From: Streptomyces sp. CB01635
GTDB taxonomy: Bacteria > Actinomycetota > Actinomycetes > Streptomycetales > Streptomycetaceae
Assembly: GCF_002803065.1 (NCBI RefSeq)
Contig: NZ_NNBL01000003.1
Coordinates: forward strand, 827,461 to 891,460
Length of the DNA stretch: 64,000 bases
Direction of reading: 5' to 3'
A model generated the notes under the pieces. That model was not told where the DNA came from. It did not search any database and worked only from the letters and a program-made list of their open reading frames with translations. The translations under genes were made by a program, and so were the position numbers. This document shows, one piece after another, positions 51,729-61,443 of the stretch; position 1 is the stretch's first letter; each line of letters begins with the position of its first letter.

Positions 51729-53410
51729 CACAGGTCGACCGCCGCACGTACAACGCTCTCTACGGGCCCACGACCGGCGACCGGATCCGGCTCGGCGACA
51801 CGTGCTTGTGGGTCGAGGTGGAACAGGACGACGGCACACCGGGCGACGAACTGCTCGGCGGCTGCGGCAAGACGGTGCGCGACGGACTGCTCGCATCGCC
51901 GCGCTCCGAGCGGGACTCCGCGCTCGACATGGTGGTCGCGGGGGTGGTCCTGATGGACCCGGTGCTGGGCGTCCGCAAGACCGACATCGGCATCAAGGAC
52001 GGCCGGATCGTCGCCGTCGGCGGTGTCGGCAACCCGGATGTCATGGACGTCGACTTCGCCATCGACTCCCACACCTCGGTCATCCCGGGCGAGGGCCTGA
52101 TCGCCACCCCGGGCATCGTGGACAGCCACGTCCACCTCTCCTCGCCCGAGGTGGCACCCGCCGCGCTGTCCGCGGGAGTCACCACGCTCGTCGGCATGGG
52201 CCTCGGCGGCGTCTGGGAGATCGGCTGCAACCCGGCGCACAACCTGCACACCCTGATGGCGTCCTGGCGCGGCACCCCGCTCAACATCGCGTTCCTCGCC
52301 CGGGGTTCCTCCACCTCGCGCGCCCTGCTCGACGAGTCCGTACTCGCGGGCGCCGGCGGCTTCAAGATCCATGAGGACTTCGGGGCCACCCCGCGCATCA
52401 TCGAGACGTGCCTGGGCACCGCGGAACAGGCGGACCTGCCCGTCGCCATGCACACCGACTCCATGAACGAGTCCGGCTATCTGCGCGACACCATCGGCGC
52501 CACCCGCGGCCGCACCGTGCACGCCTACCATGTCGAGGGCGGCGGCGGTCACCCCGACCTCCTGGAGATCCTCTCCGAGCCCAACGTGCTTCCCTCGTCG
52601 ACCACCCCGACGGTTCCGTACACCGCCAACACCGTCGGCGAGCTCTTCCCGATGACGATGACGGTCCACCGGCAGAACCACCACTCGCCCAGCGACATCG
52701 AGATCTCCAAGGGCCGCATCCGCGGCCATGCCATCGCCGCCGAGAACGCCCTGCACGACCTGGGTGCGATCAGCATCGTCAACTCCGACTCCATGGGCAT
52801 GGGCCGGATGGCCGAGACCGTGCGCAGGACCTGGCAGCTCGCCCATGTCCAGGCCCTCGCGAACGGCGCCGGGGGAGTGGAACACGCCGCCAACGCACGA
52901 GCGTTGCGCTATCTGGCGAAGATCACCCTGAACCCGGCGATCGCGCACGGCCTGGCCCACGAGGTCGGCTCCCTCCAGCCGGGCCGCATGGCCGACCTCG
53001 TCCTGTGGCACCCCGCCTGGTTCGGTACCAAGCCCGAACTCGTCGTCAAGGGCGGCTTCGTGGCCTGGGGCAACACCGGATCGGGCTCCGGCTCCACCCG
53101 CCTGACCCAGCCCCGCACCTACCGCCCCTACTTCGGGGCACTCGGCGACGCCCCCGCACGCCTGTCCCGGATCTTCGTCGCGCAGGCCGCCCTGGAGGAC
53201 CGGGCCGCCCGCGCCGCGCTCCCGCAGGGTCTGCAGTACGCGCCGATCGTCGGCGCACGGGGCCTGACCCGGGCCGACATGCTGCACAACACCGCCACGC
53301 CACGCGTCCACGTGCCGCGCGAGCCCGCTCCCGTCCTGGTCGACGACGTCCCCACCGGAACCGACGCCGTCACCGAACTGCCCCTCGCCCAACTGCACCA
53401 CTTCGCCTGA
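51725..53410 (+). CDS. ureC: Urease alpha subunit-like amidohydrolase, divergent
   Basis: 561 residues, UreC length and order. Metal-site residues: His135/His137 (DSHVHLSS), Lys214 for carbamylation and His216 (GGFKIHEDFGATP), His243 (MHTDSMNES), His269 (YHVEGGGGH), Asp355 (NSDSMGMGR). The flap is MTMTVHRQ: the cysteine (KAU C319) is Val314, with His315 kept. The "AGTHATTCTPG" pocket loop is replaced by LGGVWEIGCNPAH. No ureD/E/F/G are present nearby. It may be a urease with accessory proteins encoded elsewhere, or a nickel/other-metal amidohydrolase with another substrate. Confidence 0.88.
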   Translation: MTQVDRRTYNALYGPTTGDRIRLGDTCLWVEVEQDDGTPGDELLGGCGKTVRDGLLASPRSERDSALDMVVAGVVLMDPVLGVRKTDIGIKDGRIVAVGGVGNPDVMDVDFAIDSHTSVIPGEGLIATPGIVDSHVHLSSPEVAPAALSAGVTTLVGMGLGGVWEIGCNPAHNLHTLMASWRGTPLNIAFLARGSSTSRALLDESVLAGAGGFKIHEDFGATPRIIETCLGTAEQADLPVAMHTDSMNESGYLRDTIGATRGRTVHAYHVEGGGGHPDLLEILSEPNVLPSSTTPTVPYTANTVGELFPMTMTVHRQNHHSPSDIEISKGRIRGHAIAAENALHDLGAISIVNSDSMGMGRMAETVRRTWQLAHVQALANGAGGVEHAANARALRYLAKITLNPAIAHGLAHEVGSLQPGRMADLVLWHPAWFGTKPELVVKGGFVAWGNTGSGSGSTRLTQPRTYRPYFGALGDAPARLSRIFVAQAALEDRAARAALPQGLQYAPIVGARGLTRADMLHNTATPRVHVPREPAPVLVDDVPTGTDAVTELPLAQLHHFA

Positions 53411-53426
53411 GGGACGGACCCACCCC

Positions 53427-55082
53427 ATGCTTCTCGATCTGCTGGTGCGCAACGCGCGCATCCTCACCCTCGACGACGACCGGCCCTCCGCCCGCACCCT
53501 GGGCGTCCTGCACGGCAGGATCGCGGGACTCGACGAGGACGTCGAAGCCCTGCCCGCGCGGCGTGTCCTCGACGCGGGCGGCGCCACCCTCGTCCCCGGC
53601 TTCAACGACGCCCACTGCCACACCGCGTGGTTCGGCCTCACCCTCGCCCAGCTCGACCTGTCCAAGGCCCGGTCGGTGGACGAGGTGTACGCCGCCGTCG
53701 CCGACCACGCGGAAGGCCGGCCGCGGGACGCGTGGGTGATCGGCGCCGGGCTCGACCACCACAAGCTCGGCGGCGTCCAGCCGCACCGCGACGCACTCGA
53801 CCGCGCCGCGGGCGGCCGCCCGGTGTGGCTCAAGCACACCTCCGGACACGCCTGCATCGTCAACTCGCCTGTCCTGGAGAAGGCCGGAGCGCTGGCCGAC
53901 GGGTTCGCCGACCCCACCGGCGGCGTCGTCGCCCGAGACGCGGACGGGCGGCCCAACGGACTTCTCGAAGAGACCGCGCAGCAGCTCGTGCAACGCCAGG
54001 TGCTGCCGTATCCCATGGCCACCCTCGCCGACGCCATCGGCGCCGCCACCCGGCACTACCTCGCCGAGGGCATCACCAGCTTCACCGAAGCGGGCATCGG
54101 CGGCGGCTGGATCGGGCACAGCCCGGTGGAGCTCGCCGCCTATCAACTCAGCTGTGACAGTGGCCGGTTGCACACCCGGGCCCAGGTGATGGCCGCCTCC
54201 GACGTGCTGCACCCGCTCACCGCTCACGCCGACGACGCCATCACCCTCGGCCTCGACCTCGGCATGCGCACGGGCTTCGGCGACGACCGGCTCTCGCTGG
54301 GACCCGTAAAGATCTTCCTCGACGGCTCGCTCCTCGGCCGCACCGCCGCCGTCACCGAACCGTTCTGCGGCTGCCCCCACGACACGTCCGCCACCGGATA
54401 CTTCCAGGGCGACCCCGAGGCGATGGCCGACACCGTGGTGGCCGCGCACCGGGCCGGCTGGACCGTCGCTGCCCACGCCATCGGCGACCGGGCCGTCGAC
54501 CTCGCACTCGACACCTTCGCCCGCGCCCAACGGGTCCACCCACGCCCCGAGGTGCGCCACCGGATCGAGCACGCCGGAGTCGTACGCCCCGACCAGCTCG
54601 CCCGCTTCGCCGAGCTGCGCGCCGTGCCCGTGCCGCAGCACAACTTCCTGTACGCCTTCGGAGACGCCATGGCGGCAGCGCTCGGGCCGCAGCGCACCCC
54701 GTGGTCGTACCGGCTGCGTTCCCTGCTCGACCTGGGCATTGTCGTGCCCGGCAGCTCAGACCGGCCGGTCGCTCCCGGCGCCCCGCTGCCCGCGATGCAG
54801 TCGATGGTGGAGCGCCTCACCGAGACCGGCGCGCCCTTTGGCGCGGACGAGAGCGTCACGGCACTCGCCGCGCTGCGTGCCTGGACCGTCGGCTCCGCGC
54901 ACGCCACGGGCTACGGCGACCGCAAGGGCGTCCTGCGCCCCGGTCACCTGGCCGACTTCACCGTCCTGGACGCCGACCCCACCCGCATCTCGCCGGACCG
55001 TATCGGCGCGATCCGGATCCTGGCCACCTCTGTCGGCGGCACCGTCGCCCACGACCCGCTCGGCCTGACCGCCTTCGCCTGA
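53427..55082 (+). CDS. YtcJ-like metal-dependent amidohydrolase (second copy)
   Basis: 551 residues, same family and length as the protein at 27851-29506. Metal motif LVPGFNDAHCHTAWFG, then AHAIGDRAVDLALDTF, RHRIEHAGVVRPDQ and late Asp in GSSDRPVAPGAPLPAM. It starts 16 bases after the ureC-like stop and is followed by an MHS transporter. Family members hydrolyse formamides, ureido or cyclic amide compounds. In this operon it probably acts on the imported substrate, or on a metabolite of it. Confidence 0.9.
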   Translation: MLLDLLVRNARILTLDDDRPSARTLGVLHGRIAGLDEDVEALPARRVLDAGGATLVPGFNDAHCHTAWFGLTLAQLDLSKARSVDEVYAAVADHAEGRPRDAWVIGAGLDHHKLGGVQPHRDALDRAAGGRPVWLKHTSGHACIVNSPVLEKAGALADGFADPTGGVVARDADGRPNGLLEETAQQLVQRQVLPYPMATLADAIGAATRHYLAEGITSFTEAGIGGGWIGHSPVELAAYQLSCDSGRLHTRAQVMAASDVLHPLTAHADDAITLGLDLGMRTGFGDDRLSLGPVKIFLDGSLLGRTAAVTEPFCGCPHDTSATGYFQGDPEAMADTVVAAHRAGWTVAAHAIGDRAVDLALDTFARAQRVHPRPEVRHRIEHAGVVRPDQLARFAELRAVPVPQHNFLYAFGDAMAAALGPQRTPWSYRLRSLLDLGIVVPGSSDRPVAPGAPLPAMQSMVERLTETGAPFGADESVTALAALRAWTVGSAHATGYGDRKGVLRPGHLADFTVLDADPTRISPDRIGAIRILATSVGGTVAHDPLGLTAFA

Positions 55083-55159
55083 CCGCCTCCGCCAGAGGCA
55101 CGCTCCCCGCTCCACCGTCCCCCGACCGCCCAGGCGGTCACCGTCCCCCGGGAGATTCC

Positions 55160-56521
55160 GTGAGCTCCAACAGCACGACGCCGCCAACAGGCCGCACCGT
55201 CGCCGGCACCGCCGACATCAAGCGCCTCCTGTCCGCCGCGTTCATCGGCACCGCCCTCGAGTGGTACGACTACTTCCTCTACGGCACCGCGGCCGCGCTC
55301 GTCTTCAACAAGCTGTTCTTCCCCTCGCTCGACGCCACGACGGCGACCATCGCCTCCTTCGTGACCTTCGCCGTCGGCTTCGCGGCCCGGCCCATCGGCG
55401 CCGCTGTCTTCGGCCACATCGGCGACCGCTACGGACGCAAGGCCGCGCTGATCATCACGGTCGTCATGATGGGTGTCGCCACCGGCTGCATCGGCCTCCT
55501 CCCGTCGTACGACACCATCGGCATCTGGGCCCCCGTGCTGCTCGCCGTACTCCGCTTCGTGCAGGGCATCTCGGTCGGCGGGGAGTGGAGCGGCGCGATG
55601 CTCCTGACCCTGGAACACACGCCGAAGGAGAAGCACGGCAGCTACTCGGCGGTTCCCCAACTCGGCTCACCCGTGGGCACGTTGCTCTCCAGCGGCGCCT
55701 TCGCCCTGGTCGGCCTGCTGCCCGACGACGCCTTCTACGCGTGGGGCTGGCGCATCCCCTTCCTCGCCGCCTTCGGCCTGCTCGTCTTCGCGCTCTACCT
55801 GCGCCTGCGCATCGAGGAGTCCCCGGTCTTCCGCGCCATGATCGAGGACGCCGAGAAGAGCGGCCCCGCGCCCGCCCCCCTCATCGAAGCCTTCCGCAAG
55901 ACCTGGGGCCGCATGATCATCAGCGTCCTCGCGGCCTTCCTCGGCATCGGCGGCTTCTTCCTGCTGACCACCTTCATGATCTCGTACGGCACCGAACAGC
56001 TCGGCATCGCGAAGTCCGTGATGCTGAATGCCACGCTCCTTGCCGCCGTGGCCGAGATGGTCGTGATCTACATCGGCGGCCGGATCGCGGACCGCGTCGG
56101 CCCGTGGAAGGTGTGCGCCGTCGGCGGCGTGCTGTCCGTCCTGGTCGCCTTCCCGGTCTTCTGGCTCGTCGACACGGGGCAGACCGCCCTCGTCATCCTC
56201 GGTGTGACGCTCGGCGTCGCCGTCATCTCCATCCCTTACGCCACCATCGGCGCCGTCGTCACGGGCCTGTTCCCGGAGACCTTCCGCTACAGCGCCGTCG
56301 CCATGTCGTACAACCTCTCGGGTGTCCTCGGCGGGTTCGTCCCGCTGCTCGCCGCCTGGCTGACCGGCGTCACCGACGGCGCGTCCTGGGGCGTCGCCCT
56401 CCTCCTCGTCCTCATCGCCGCCTGCACCGCGGCCGGCTCCTTCCTGGCAGGCCCGCTGCTCGGCAGCCGGTCCACCACCACGCCCGAGAACACCTCCGCA
56501 CCTCAGAAGGCCACCGCATGA
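55160..56521 (+). CDS. MHS-type MFS transporter (second copy)
   Basis: 453 residues from GTG 55160 with GGAGA five bases upstream. GTALEWYDYFLYGTAAALVF, FGHIGDRYGRKAALIITVVM and FVQGISVGGEWSGAMLLTLE are MHS signatures, strongly similar to the transporter at 29554. It imports a small organic acid or zwitterion with protons. Its stop overlaps the ThDP-enzyme start (ATGA), so transport is coupled to the downstream pathway. Cytoplasmic-membrane protein with 12 segments. Confidence 0.92.
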   Translation: MSSNSTTPPTGRTVAGTADIKRLLSAAFIGTALEWYDYFLYGTAAALVFNKLFFPSLDATTATIASFVTFAVGFAARPIGAAVFGHIGDRYGRKAALIITVVMMGVATGCIGLLPSYDTIGIWAPVLLAVLRFVQGISVGGEWSGAMLLTLEHTPKEKHGSYSAVPQLGSPVGTLLSSGAFALVGLLPDDAFYAWGWRIPFLAAFGLLVFALYLRLRIEESPVFRAMIEDAEKSGPAPAPLIEAFRKTWGRMIISVLAAFLGIGGFFLLTTFMISYGTEQLGIAKSVMLNATLLAAVAEMVVIYIGGRIADRVGPWKVCAVGGVLSVLVAFPVFWLVDTGQTALVILGVTLGVAVISIPYATIGAVVTGLFPETFRYSAVAMSYNLSGVLGGFVPLLAAWLTGVTDGASWGVALLLVLIAACTAAGSFLAGPLLGSRSTTTPENTSAPQKATA

Positions 56522-58191
56522 CCCAGCACCACCCCGCCCGTCCCGGCGGCCAGGTCCTCATCGACCAGCTGTCCGCACACGGCGTCGAGGCCGTCTACGG
56601 CGTGCCCGGCGAGAGCTACCTCGCCGCGCTCGACGCCCTGCACGACGCCCCCGTCCACATGGTCGTCTGCCGCCACGAAGGCGGCGCCGCCTACATGGCC
56701 GAGGCCCACGGCAAACTCACCGGGCGCCCCGGAGTCTGCTTCACGACCCGGGGCCCCGGGGCCACCAACGCGCTGGTCGCTCTGCACACCGCGCACCAGG
56801 ACGCCACGCCGATGGTCCTGTTCATCGGCCTGGTGCCGCGCGGGCACACGGACCGCGCCTCCTTCCAGGAACTCGACCTGCGCGGCACGTTCGGCGCGAG
56901 CGCCAAGCTCGTCGAGACCATCGACGACGCCGTGCGCATCCCCGAGTACGTCGCCCGCGCGTTCGCCGTCGCGAGCAGCGGCCGGCCGGGACCCGTGGTC
57001 CTGGGTCTGCCGGAGGACATGCTCACGGACGTCGTACGGGTCGCCGACGCAACCCCGCTGCCCGTACCCGGCGGCGGCGTGACCCCGGCCGAACTCACTT
57101 CCCTGGAAAGGCTGTTGACGTCTGCCGAACGCCCCCTGCTCTTCCTCGGCGGCGGCCGCTGGACCCCGGACGCCCGCGCCGCCGTACGGGACTGGGCCGA
57201 GGCGTGGTCCCTGCCCGTGACGGTGGACTTCCGCTGCCAGGACCTCATCGACAACGAGTCCGAGGTGTACGTCGGCCCGCTCGGCTACGGACGCGACGAC
57301 GCGCTCGCGCAGCGGGTGCGCGAGGCCGACCTTCTGCTGGCACTCGGGACCGCACCGGGTGACGTCGCGACCGACGGGTTCACGCTGCTTCCCATCGACG
57401 GAACCGGACCCCGGCTCGTCCAGGTGCTGCCCGAAGCGCAGCCGCCGGGCGCCCTGTACCCCGCCGAACTCACCCTGCTCGCCGCCCCCGAGGCATTCGC
57501 GGACGCGGTACGCACCCTGCGCCCCGGCAACCCCCTGCCGTGGGCCGTGCGGACCAAGCAGGACAGGGCCGCCCATCTGGCGTTCCGCACCCCGGTCCCC
57601 GAGGAGGACCCGCTCGACCTCGCCACCGTCTTCGCCACCCTCGACGACCGGCTGCCCGCGGACGCCGTCATCACCTTCGGCGCCGGCAACCACGCCATCT
57701 GGGCGCAGCGCTTCCTCACCTACCACGACGGCACACGCCAACTCGCCCCCCGCAACGGGTCCATGGGATACGGCATACCCGCCGCCGTGGCCGCCGCGAT
57801 CCACGATCCGGACCGCCGGGTCGTCTCCGTCGCGGGCGACGGCTGCTTCCTGATGAACGGTCAGGAACTGGCCACCGCCGTGGCCGAGGGCGCCAAGCCG
57901 CTGATCATCGTGCTGAACAACGCCAAGTACGGCACCATCCGCCAGCACCAGGAGCAGGCCTACCCGGGGCGGGTCAGCGGCACAGGACTCGGCAACCCCG
58001 ACTTCGCCGCGTACGCCCGCGCCTTCGGCGCCCACGGCGAAACCGTCACTGTCACAGGCGAGTTCGGGCCCGCGCTCCAGCGGTCCCTCGACAGCGGCAA
58101 GGCCGCCCTCATCGAGCTGAAGGTGACCGACGGGCGCCTGGGCCCCGGTGTCACTGTCGCCTCCCTGCGCAAGGAGAGCTGCCATGTCTGA
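56518..58191 (+). CDS. Thiamine-diphosphate enzyme (acetolactate synthase / 2-oxoacid decarboxylase type)
   Basis: 557 residues with the three ThDP-enzyme domains. Catalytic Glu54 (VVCRHEGGAAYMAEA), GRPGPVVLGLPED, and the ThDP/Mg motif starting GDGCFLMNGQELATAV and ending in LNNAKYG. No FAD-binding acetolactate-synthase regulatory features are clear. In this context a 2-oxo acid decarboxylase giving an aldehyde for the next gene product (as AruI does with 2-ketoarginine) is more natural than branched-chain biosynthesis. Overlaps both neighbours, so co-translated. Confidence 0.85.
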   Translation: MTQHHPARPGGQVLIDQLSAHGVEAVYGVPGESYLAALDALHDAPVHMVVCRHEGGAAYMAEAHGKLTGRPGVCFTTRGPGATNALVALHTAHQDATPMVLFIGLVPRGHTDRASFQELDLRGTFGASAKLVETIDDAVRIPEYVARAFAVASSGRPGPVVLGLPEDMLTDVVRVADATPLPVPGGGVTPAELTSLERLLTSAERPLLFLGGGRWTPDARAAVRDWAEAWSLPVTVDFRCQDLIDNESEVYVGPLGYGRDDALAQRVREADLLLALGTAPGDVATDGFTLLPIDGTGPRLVQVLPEAQPPGALYPAELTLLAAPEAFADAVRTLRPGNPLPWAVRTKQDRAAHLAFRTPVPEEDPLDLATVFATLDDRLPADAVITFGAGNHAIWAQRFLTYHDGTRQLAPRNGSMGYGIPAAVAAAIHDPDRRVVSVAGDGCFLMNGQELATAVAEGAKPLIIVLNNAKYGTIRQHQEQAYPGRVSGTGLGNPDFAAYARAFGAHGETVTVTGEFGPALQRSLDSGKAALIELKVTDGRLGPGVTVASLRKESCHV

Positions 58192-59611
58192 TCTGACCCT
58201 GCACAACATCGTCGACGGCCGCAGTACCGAGGTCGCGGACCGCATGGAGCTGACCGACCCCGCAACGGGTGAGGTCTACGGCACCGCGCCCCGCTCGTCC
58301 GCCGCGCACGTGGACGCGGCCGTGGCCGCCGCGCGCCGGGCCCTGCCCGCCTGGCGCCGCAGCACCCCGGCCCAGCGGCAGGAGGCACTCCTGCGCCTCG
58401 CCGACCTCGTGACCGCCCACGCGGACGAGCTGGTCGACGCGGAAGTGCGCAGCACCGGCAAGCCGCGCGAGACGACCCGCACCCTCGAAGTCGGCCGCGG
58501 CGCCGACCAGTTGCGCTTCTTCGCGGGCGCCGCCCGTGTCCTGGAGGGCGTTGCCGCGGGCGAGTATGCGCAGGGCCACACCTCGTACGTCCGCCGCGAG
58601 GCCGTGGGGGTCGTCGCCCAGGTCACGCCCTGGAACTATCCGCTGATGATGGCCGTGTGGAAGCTCGGCCCCGCGCTCGCCGCGGGCAACACGGTGGTCC
58701 TCAAGCCGTCCGACACCACGCCCTGGTCGACCGTCCTGCTCGGCGAACTCGCCGCGCGCGTCTTCCCGCCGGGCGTCGTCAACATCGTGTGCGGCGACCG
58801 GGACACCGGACGCGCGCTCGTCGCCCATCCGGACGTGGACATGGTGGCCATCACCGGCAGCACCCGGGCCGGCTCCGAGGTCATGGCCGAGGCCTCCCGC
58901 GAGGTCAAGAACGTCCACCTGGAGCTGGGCGGCAAGGCTCCGGCCGTCGTCTTCGCCGACGTCGACCCCGTCCGCACGGCCCGCGCCCTCGCCGACGCCG
59001 CCTTCTTCAACGGCGGCCAGGACTGCACTGCCGTGACCCGGATCCTGGTCCAACGCACGCTCTACGAAGCCCTGTTGACGGCCCTCGTCGATGCCGCCCG
59101 CGACACCCGGACAGGCTCACCGGACGAGGACGTCTTCTACGGTCCTCTCAACAGCGCCGCCCACGCCGCCCGCGTCGAGTCCGTCATCGCGACGCTCCCG
59201 GAGCACGCCCATGTAGAGACTGGGGGCCGGCGCGTCGACCGGCCCGGCTACTTCTTCCCGCCCACCGTCATCTCCGGTGTCCGCCAGGACGACGACGTGG
59301 TGCAGGGCGAGATCTTCGGCCCCGTCGTCACCGTCCAGCCCTTCGACACCGAGGAAGAGGCCGTCGCCCTGGCCAACGGCGTCGACCTCGGCCTGGCGTC
59401 CAGCGTATGGACCGCCGATCTGGGCCGCGCCATGCGGCTGAGCGCCGAACTCGACTTCGGCTGCGTCTGGCTCAACTGCCACCAGGTGGTCCTCGCCGAG
59501 ATGCCCCACGGCGGATACAAGCAGTCGGGCATCGGCAGCGACCTGAGCCGCTACGGCTTCGACGACTACACGCGGATCAAGCACGTCATGGCCGCGCACG
59601 TCACGCCCTGA
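58184..59611 (+). CDS. Aldehyde dehydrogenase, aminobutyraldehyde-type
   Basis: 475 residues. Asn151 (TPWNYPLMMAVW), Glu247 (HLELGGKAP) and Cys281 (GGQDCTAVTRIL) are the catalytic set. NCHQVVLAEMPHGGYKQSG and YGFDDYTRIKHVM resemble gamma-aminobutyraldehyde / guanidinobutyraldehyde dehydrogenases. It would oxidise the aldehyde from the upstream ThDP enzyme to an acid with NAD(P)+. Starts eight bases inside the end of that gene. Last gene of the operon. Confidence 0.9.
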   Translation: MSDLTLHNIVDGRSTEVADRMELTDPATGEVYGTAPRSSAAHVDAAVAAARRALPAWRRSTPAQRQEALLRLADLVTAHADELVDAEVRSTGKPRETTRTLEVGRGADQLRFFAGAARVLEGVAAGEYAQGHTSYVRREAVGVVAQVTPWNYPLMMAVWKLGPALAAGNTVVLKPSDTTPWSTVLLGELAARVFPPGVVNIVCGDRDTGRALVAHPDVDMVAITGSTRAGSEVMAEASREVKNVHLELGGKAPAVVFADVDPVRTARALADAAFFNGGQDCTAVTRILVQRTLYEALLTALVDAARDTRTGSPDEDVFYGPLNSAAHAARVESVIATLPEHAHVETGGRRVDRPGYFFPPTVISGVRQDDDVVQGEIFGPVVTVQPFDTEEEAVALANGVDLGLASSVWTADLGRAMRLSAELDFGCVWLNCHQVVLAEMPHGGYKQSGIGSDLSRYGFDDYTRIKHVMAAHVTP

Positions 59612-59665
59612 CACTCCGCGAATGACGCGCCCTCGGCCCGCCATGGGAACTCCCGCCGGGCGGGG

Positions 59666-60210
59666 ATGCTGTCCTGGCTCGGCTGGTGCCGTGAGCGCGG
59701 CTACGAGGGACCGATGGTCCCGGCCTGGGCGAAGGGGCTGGCGGTACCGATTCCGAGACCCCGGTGCGCTCGCCGCCGGGGCCGGGCGCGTGAGGACTAC
59801 GTGCTGGAGACCGTGTACTGGGATGCCGGTCCGCTCGGCTGCTGCCCCGTCTGCTGAAAGGCCGCACGCGCCGTCCGGTGTTCGTCACCCACCGCCGCCC
59901 GGGGCCGGGCAAGGTCGTCAGCCCATGTGACGTGCGCCCGGACACCCGCCTGGTTCGTCTCTCCTACGGGCAGGCCCGCGCCCTGCTCGACGAGCACACC
60001 GCCCTGCGCGGACCGGGCACGGGCTGGGACCTGCACGAGTACCGCCACTTCGCACTGACCCATCTCGGCGGACAGGGTGCCTCGCTGTTGATGCGGATGG
60101 CGAAGTCCCGGCACAAGAAGCCTACGATCGTCCGCCGCTGCTTCAAGGCGTCTCCCGTGGCGATCGCCGAGCTCGCGAGCCTGCTCGCGCCCGGCGGCAG
60201 CAACCGCTGA
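59666..60210 (+). pseudogene. Decayed tyrosine recombinase (integrase) remnant
   Basis: Two fragments: 59666-59844 reads LSWLGWCRERGYEGPMVPAW AKG..., ending [13 protein letters not shown]; then, one frame over, [20 protein letters not shown] continues into [29 protein letters not shown] and [15 protein letters not shown] to the stop at 60210. The frames join with one missing base near 59829. The HxxR-like HEYRH box and KSRHKK region remain, but the central catalytic part is deleted (between LAVPIPRP and [12 protein letters not shown]). It is an inactive integrase. Confidence 0.75.
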
Positions 60211-61414
60211 GCCGCGTTCCTTGATCCTTCTCGGTGGCGACGGCGGAGGCGGAGAGGAGCGTCGCAGCGGCCAGGCTGCCCCAGAGGGCGGCCGAGCCGC
60301 GGGAGGCGAGAGTGGTGATGGCCGCCGGGGAGACGGCGAGGCCGAAGCCCGTGGAGAGCTGGAAGCGGGCGAGGGCACGTCCCAGGACATGTGCCGGGGC
60401 GAGGACGGTGACGAGCGCCGTGGCGCTGCCGGCATAGATGATCTCGCCGATGGTGCAGACCACGGAGACCGTGGCGACGGCCGGGGCACCCCAGCCGTGC
60501 CCCAGTGAGGTGGCCACCAGGAAGCCGAGGTAGGACGCGGCGAGTACCACGCCGGCGAGAGCCAGCACGGTCCGCCGGGAGAAGCGGGACATCAGGACGG
60601 TGACCGGGACCTGCAGGGTGACCACCAGCACCGTGTTGGCCACGAAGATGGCTGCCGACCACACCGAGGAGGCGTGCAACTGTGACCACAGGACCAGAGG
60701 GAGCGCGATTTCGGGGACGTTGAGGCAGAAGGCGTAGATCACGTTGGCGGCCAGCAGCGCGCGCATCCGGGGCGCGGGCCCGTCGTCCCTGTCCTTGGCC
60801 GGAGCAGCGGCCGGATGAGCGCGCACGTGGACCGACCACGCCAAGGCTGCCGCGGTGAGGTAGGCGAGCCCGGTGACGGCTGCCAGCGTCTGCAATGCGG
60901 TGGTGCCGCCCGTCAGGCATGCGGCGGCGAGGAGCGCGCCCGCACCCAGGCCGGCGTTGCGCAGGGCGCGGCCGGCCGCGAGAGCGGTGTCGCGTTCGCG
61001 GCCGTGGACGACCGTGGCCACGAGAGCTGCGTGGGCGGCCGGCCATGCCTGGTTGCCGATGCCGAGGAAGAGCGCCGCCGTCGCGAACAGCCGGACGTGC
61101 CCCGCCGGGGTGGCCAGCAGCAGCGCCACGCCCAGCACCCGCACCAGCATCGACGCTGCCACGACCGTGCTGCGTGCGCCCCGGTCCAGCCAACGGCCGA
61201 CCGCGGGCATGCACACCAGGCCCACGACGACGCCGCCCGTCATGGCGATGCCGGTGGCGGGCGGGGACAGCCTCAGCACGTTCACCCCGTAGAGCAGCAG
61301 GAAGGGCCGCAGCAAGCCGGTGCCGAGCGCGTCCACGGCCAGAGCGACGGCATAGCGGGGGCCTCCGGAGGCACGGACGAGGGCGCGCGGCTGGATCTTG
61401 GTGGTGGTTGCCAT
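60143..61414 (-). CDS. MFS transporter with C-terminus reading into integrase remnant
   Basis: 423 residues, 12 hydrophobic segments: [59 protein letters not shown] drug-efflux-like MFS. The last 23 codons (60143-60210) run antisense through the integrase remnant and look foreign ([19 protein letters not shown]); the natural end was probably near 60211-60225. It is divergent from the DUF5937-ArsR gene, with a perfect 17-bp dyad between. Confidence 0.85.
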   Translation of the reverse strand: MATTTKIQPRALVRASGGPRYAVALAVDALGTGLLRPFLLLYGVNVLRLSPPATGIAMTGGVVVGLVCMPAVGRWLDRGARSTVVAASMLVRVLGVALLLATPAGHVRLFATAALFLGIGNQAWPAAHAALVATVVHGRERDTALAAGRALRNAGLGAGALLAAACLTGGTTALQTLAAVTGLAYLTAAALAWSVHVRAHPAAAPAKDRDDGPAPRMRALLAANVIYAFCLNVPEIALPLVLWSQLHASSVWSAAIFVANTVLVVTLQVPVTVLMSRFSRRTVLALAGVVLAASYLGFLVATSLGHGWGAPAVATVSVVCTIGEIIYAGSATALVTVLAPAHVLGRALARFQLSTGFGLAVSPAAITTLASRGSAALWGSLAAATLLSASAVATEKDQGTRLSGCCRRARAGSRARRSPRETP

Positions 61415-61443
61415 GGCGTCAACGGTGCGTTCGGCCGCCGGGC

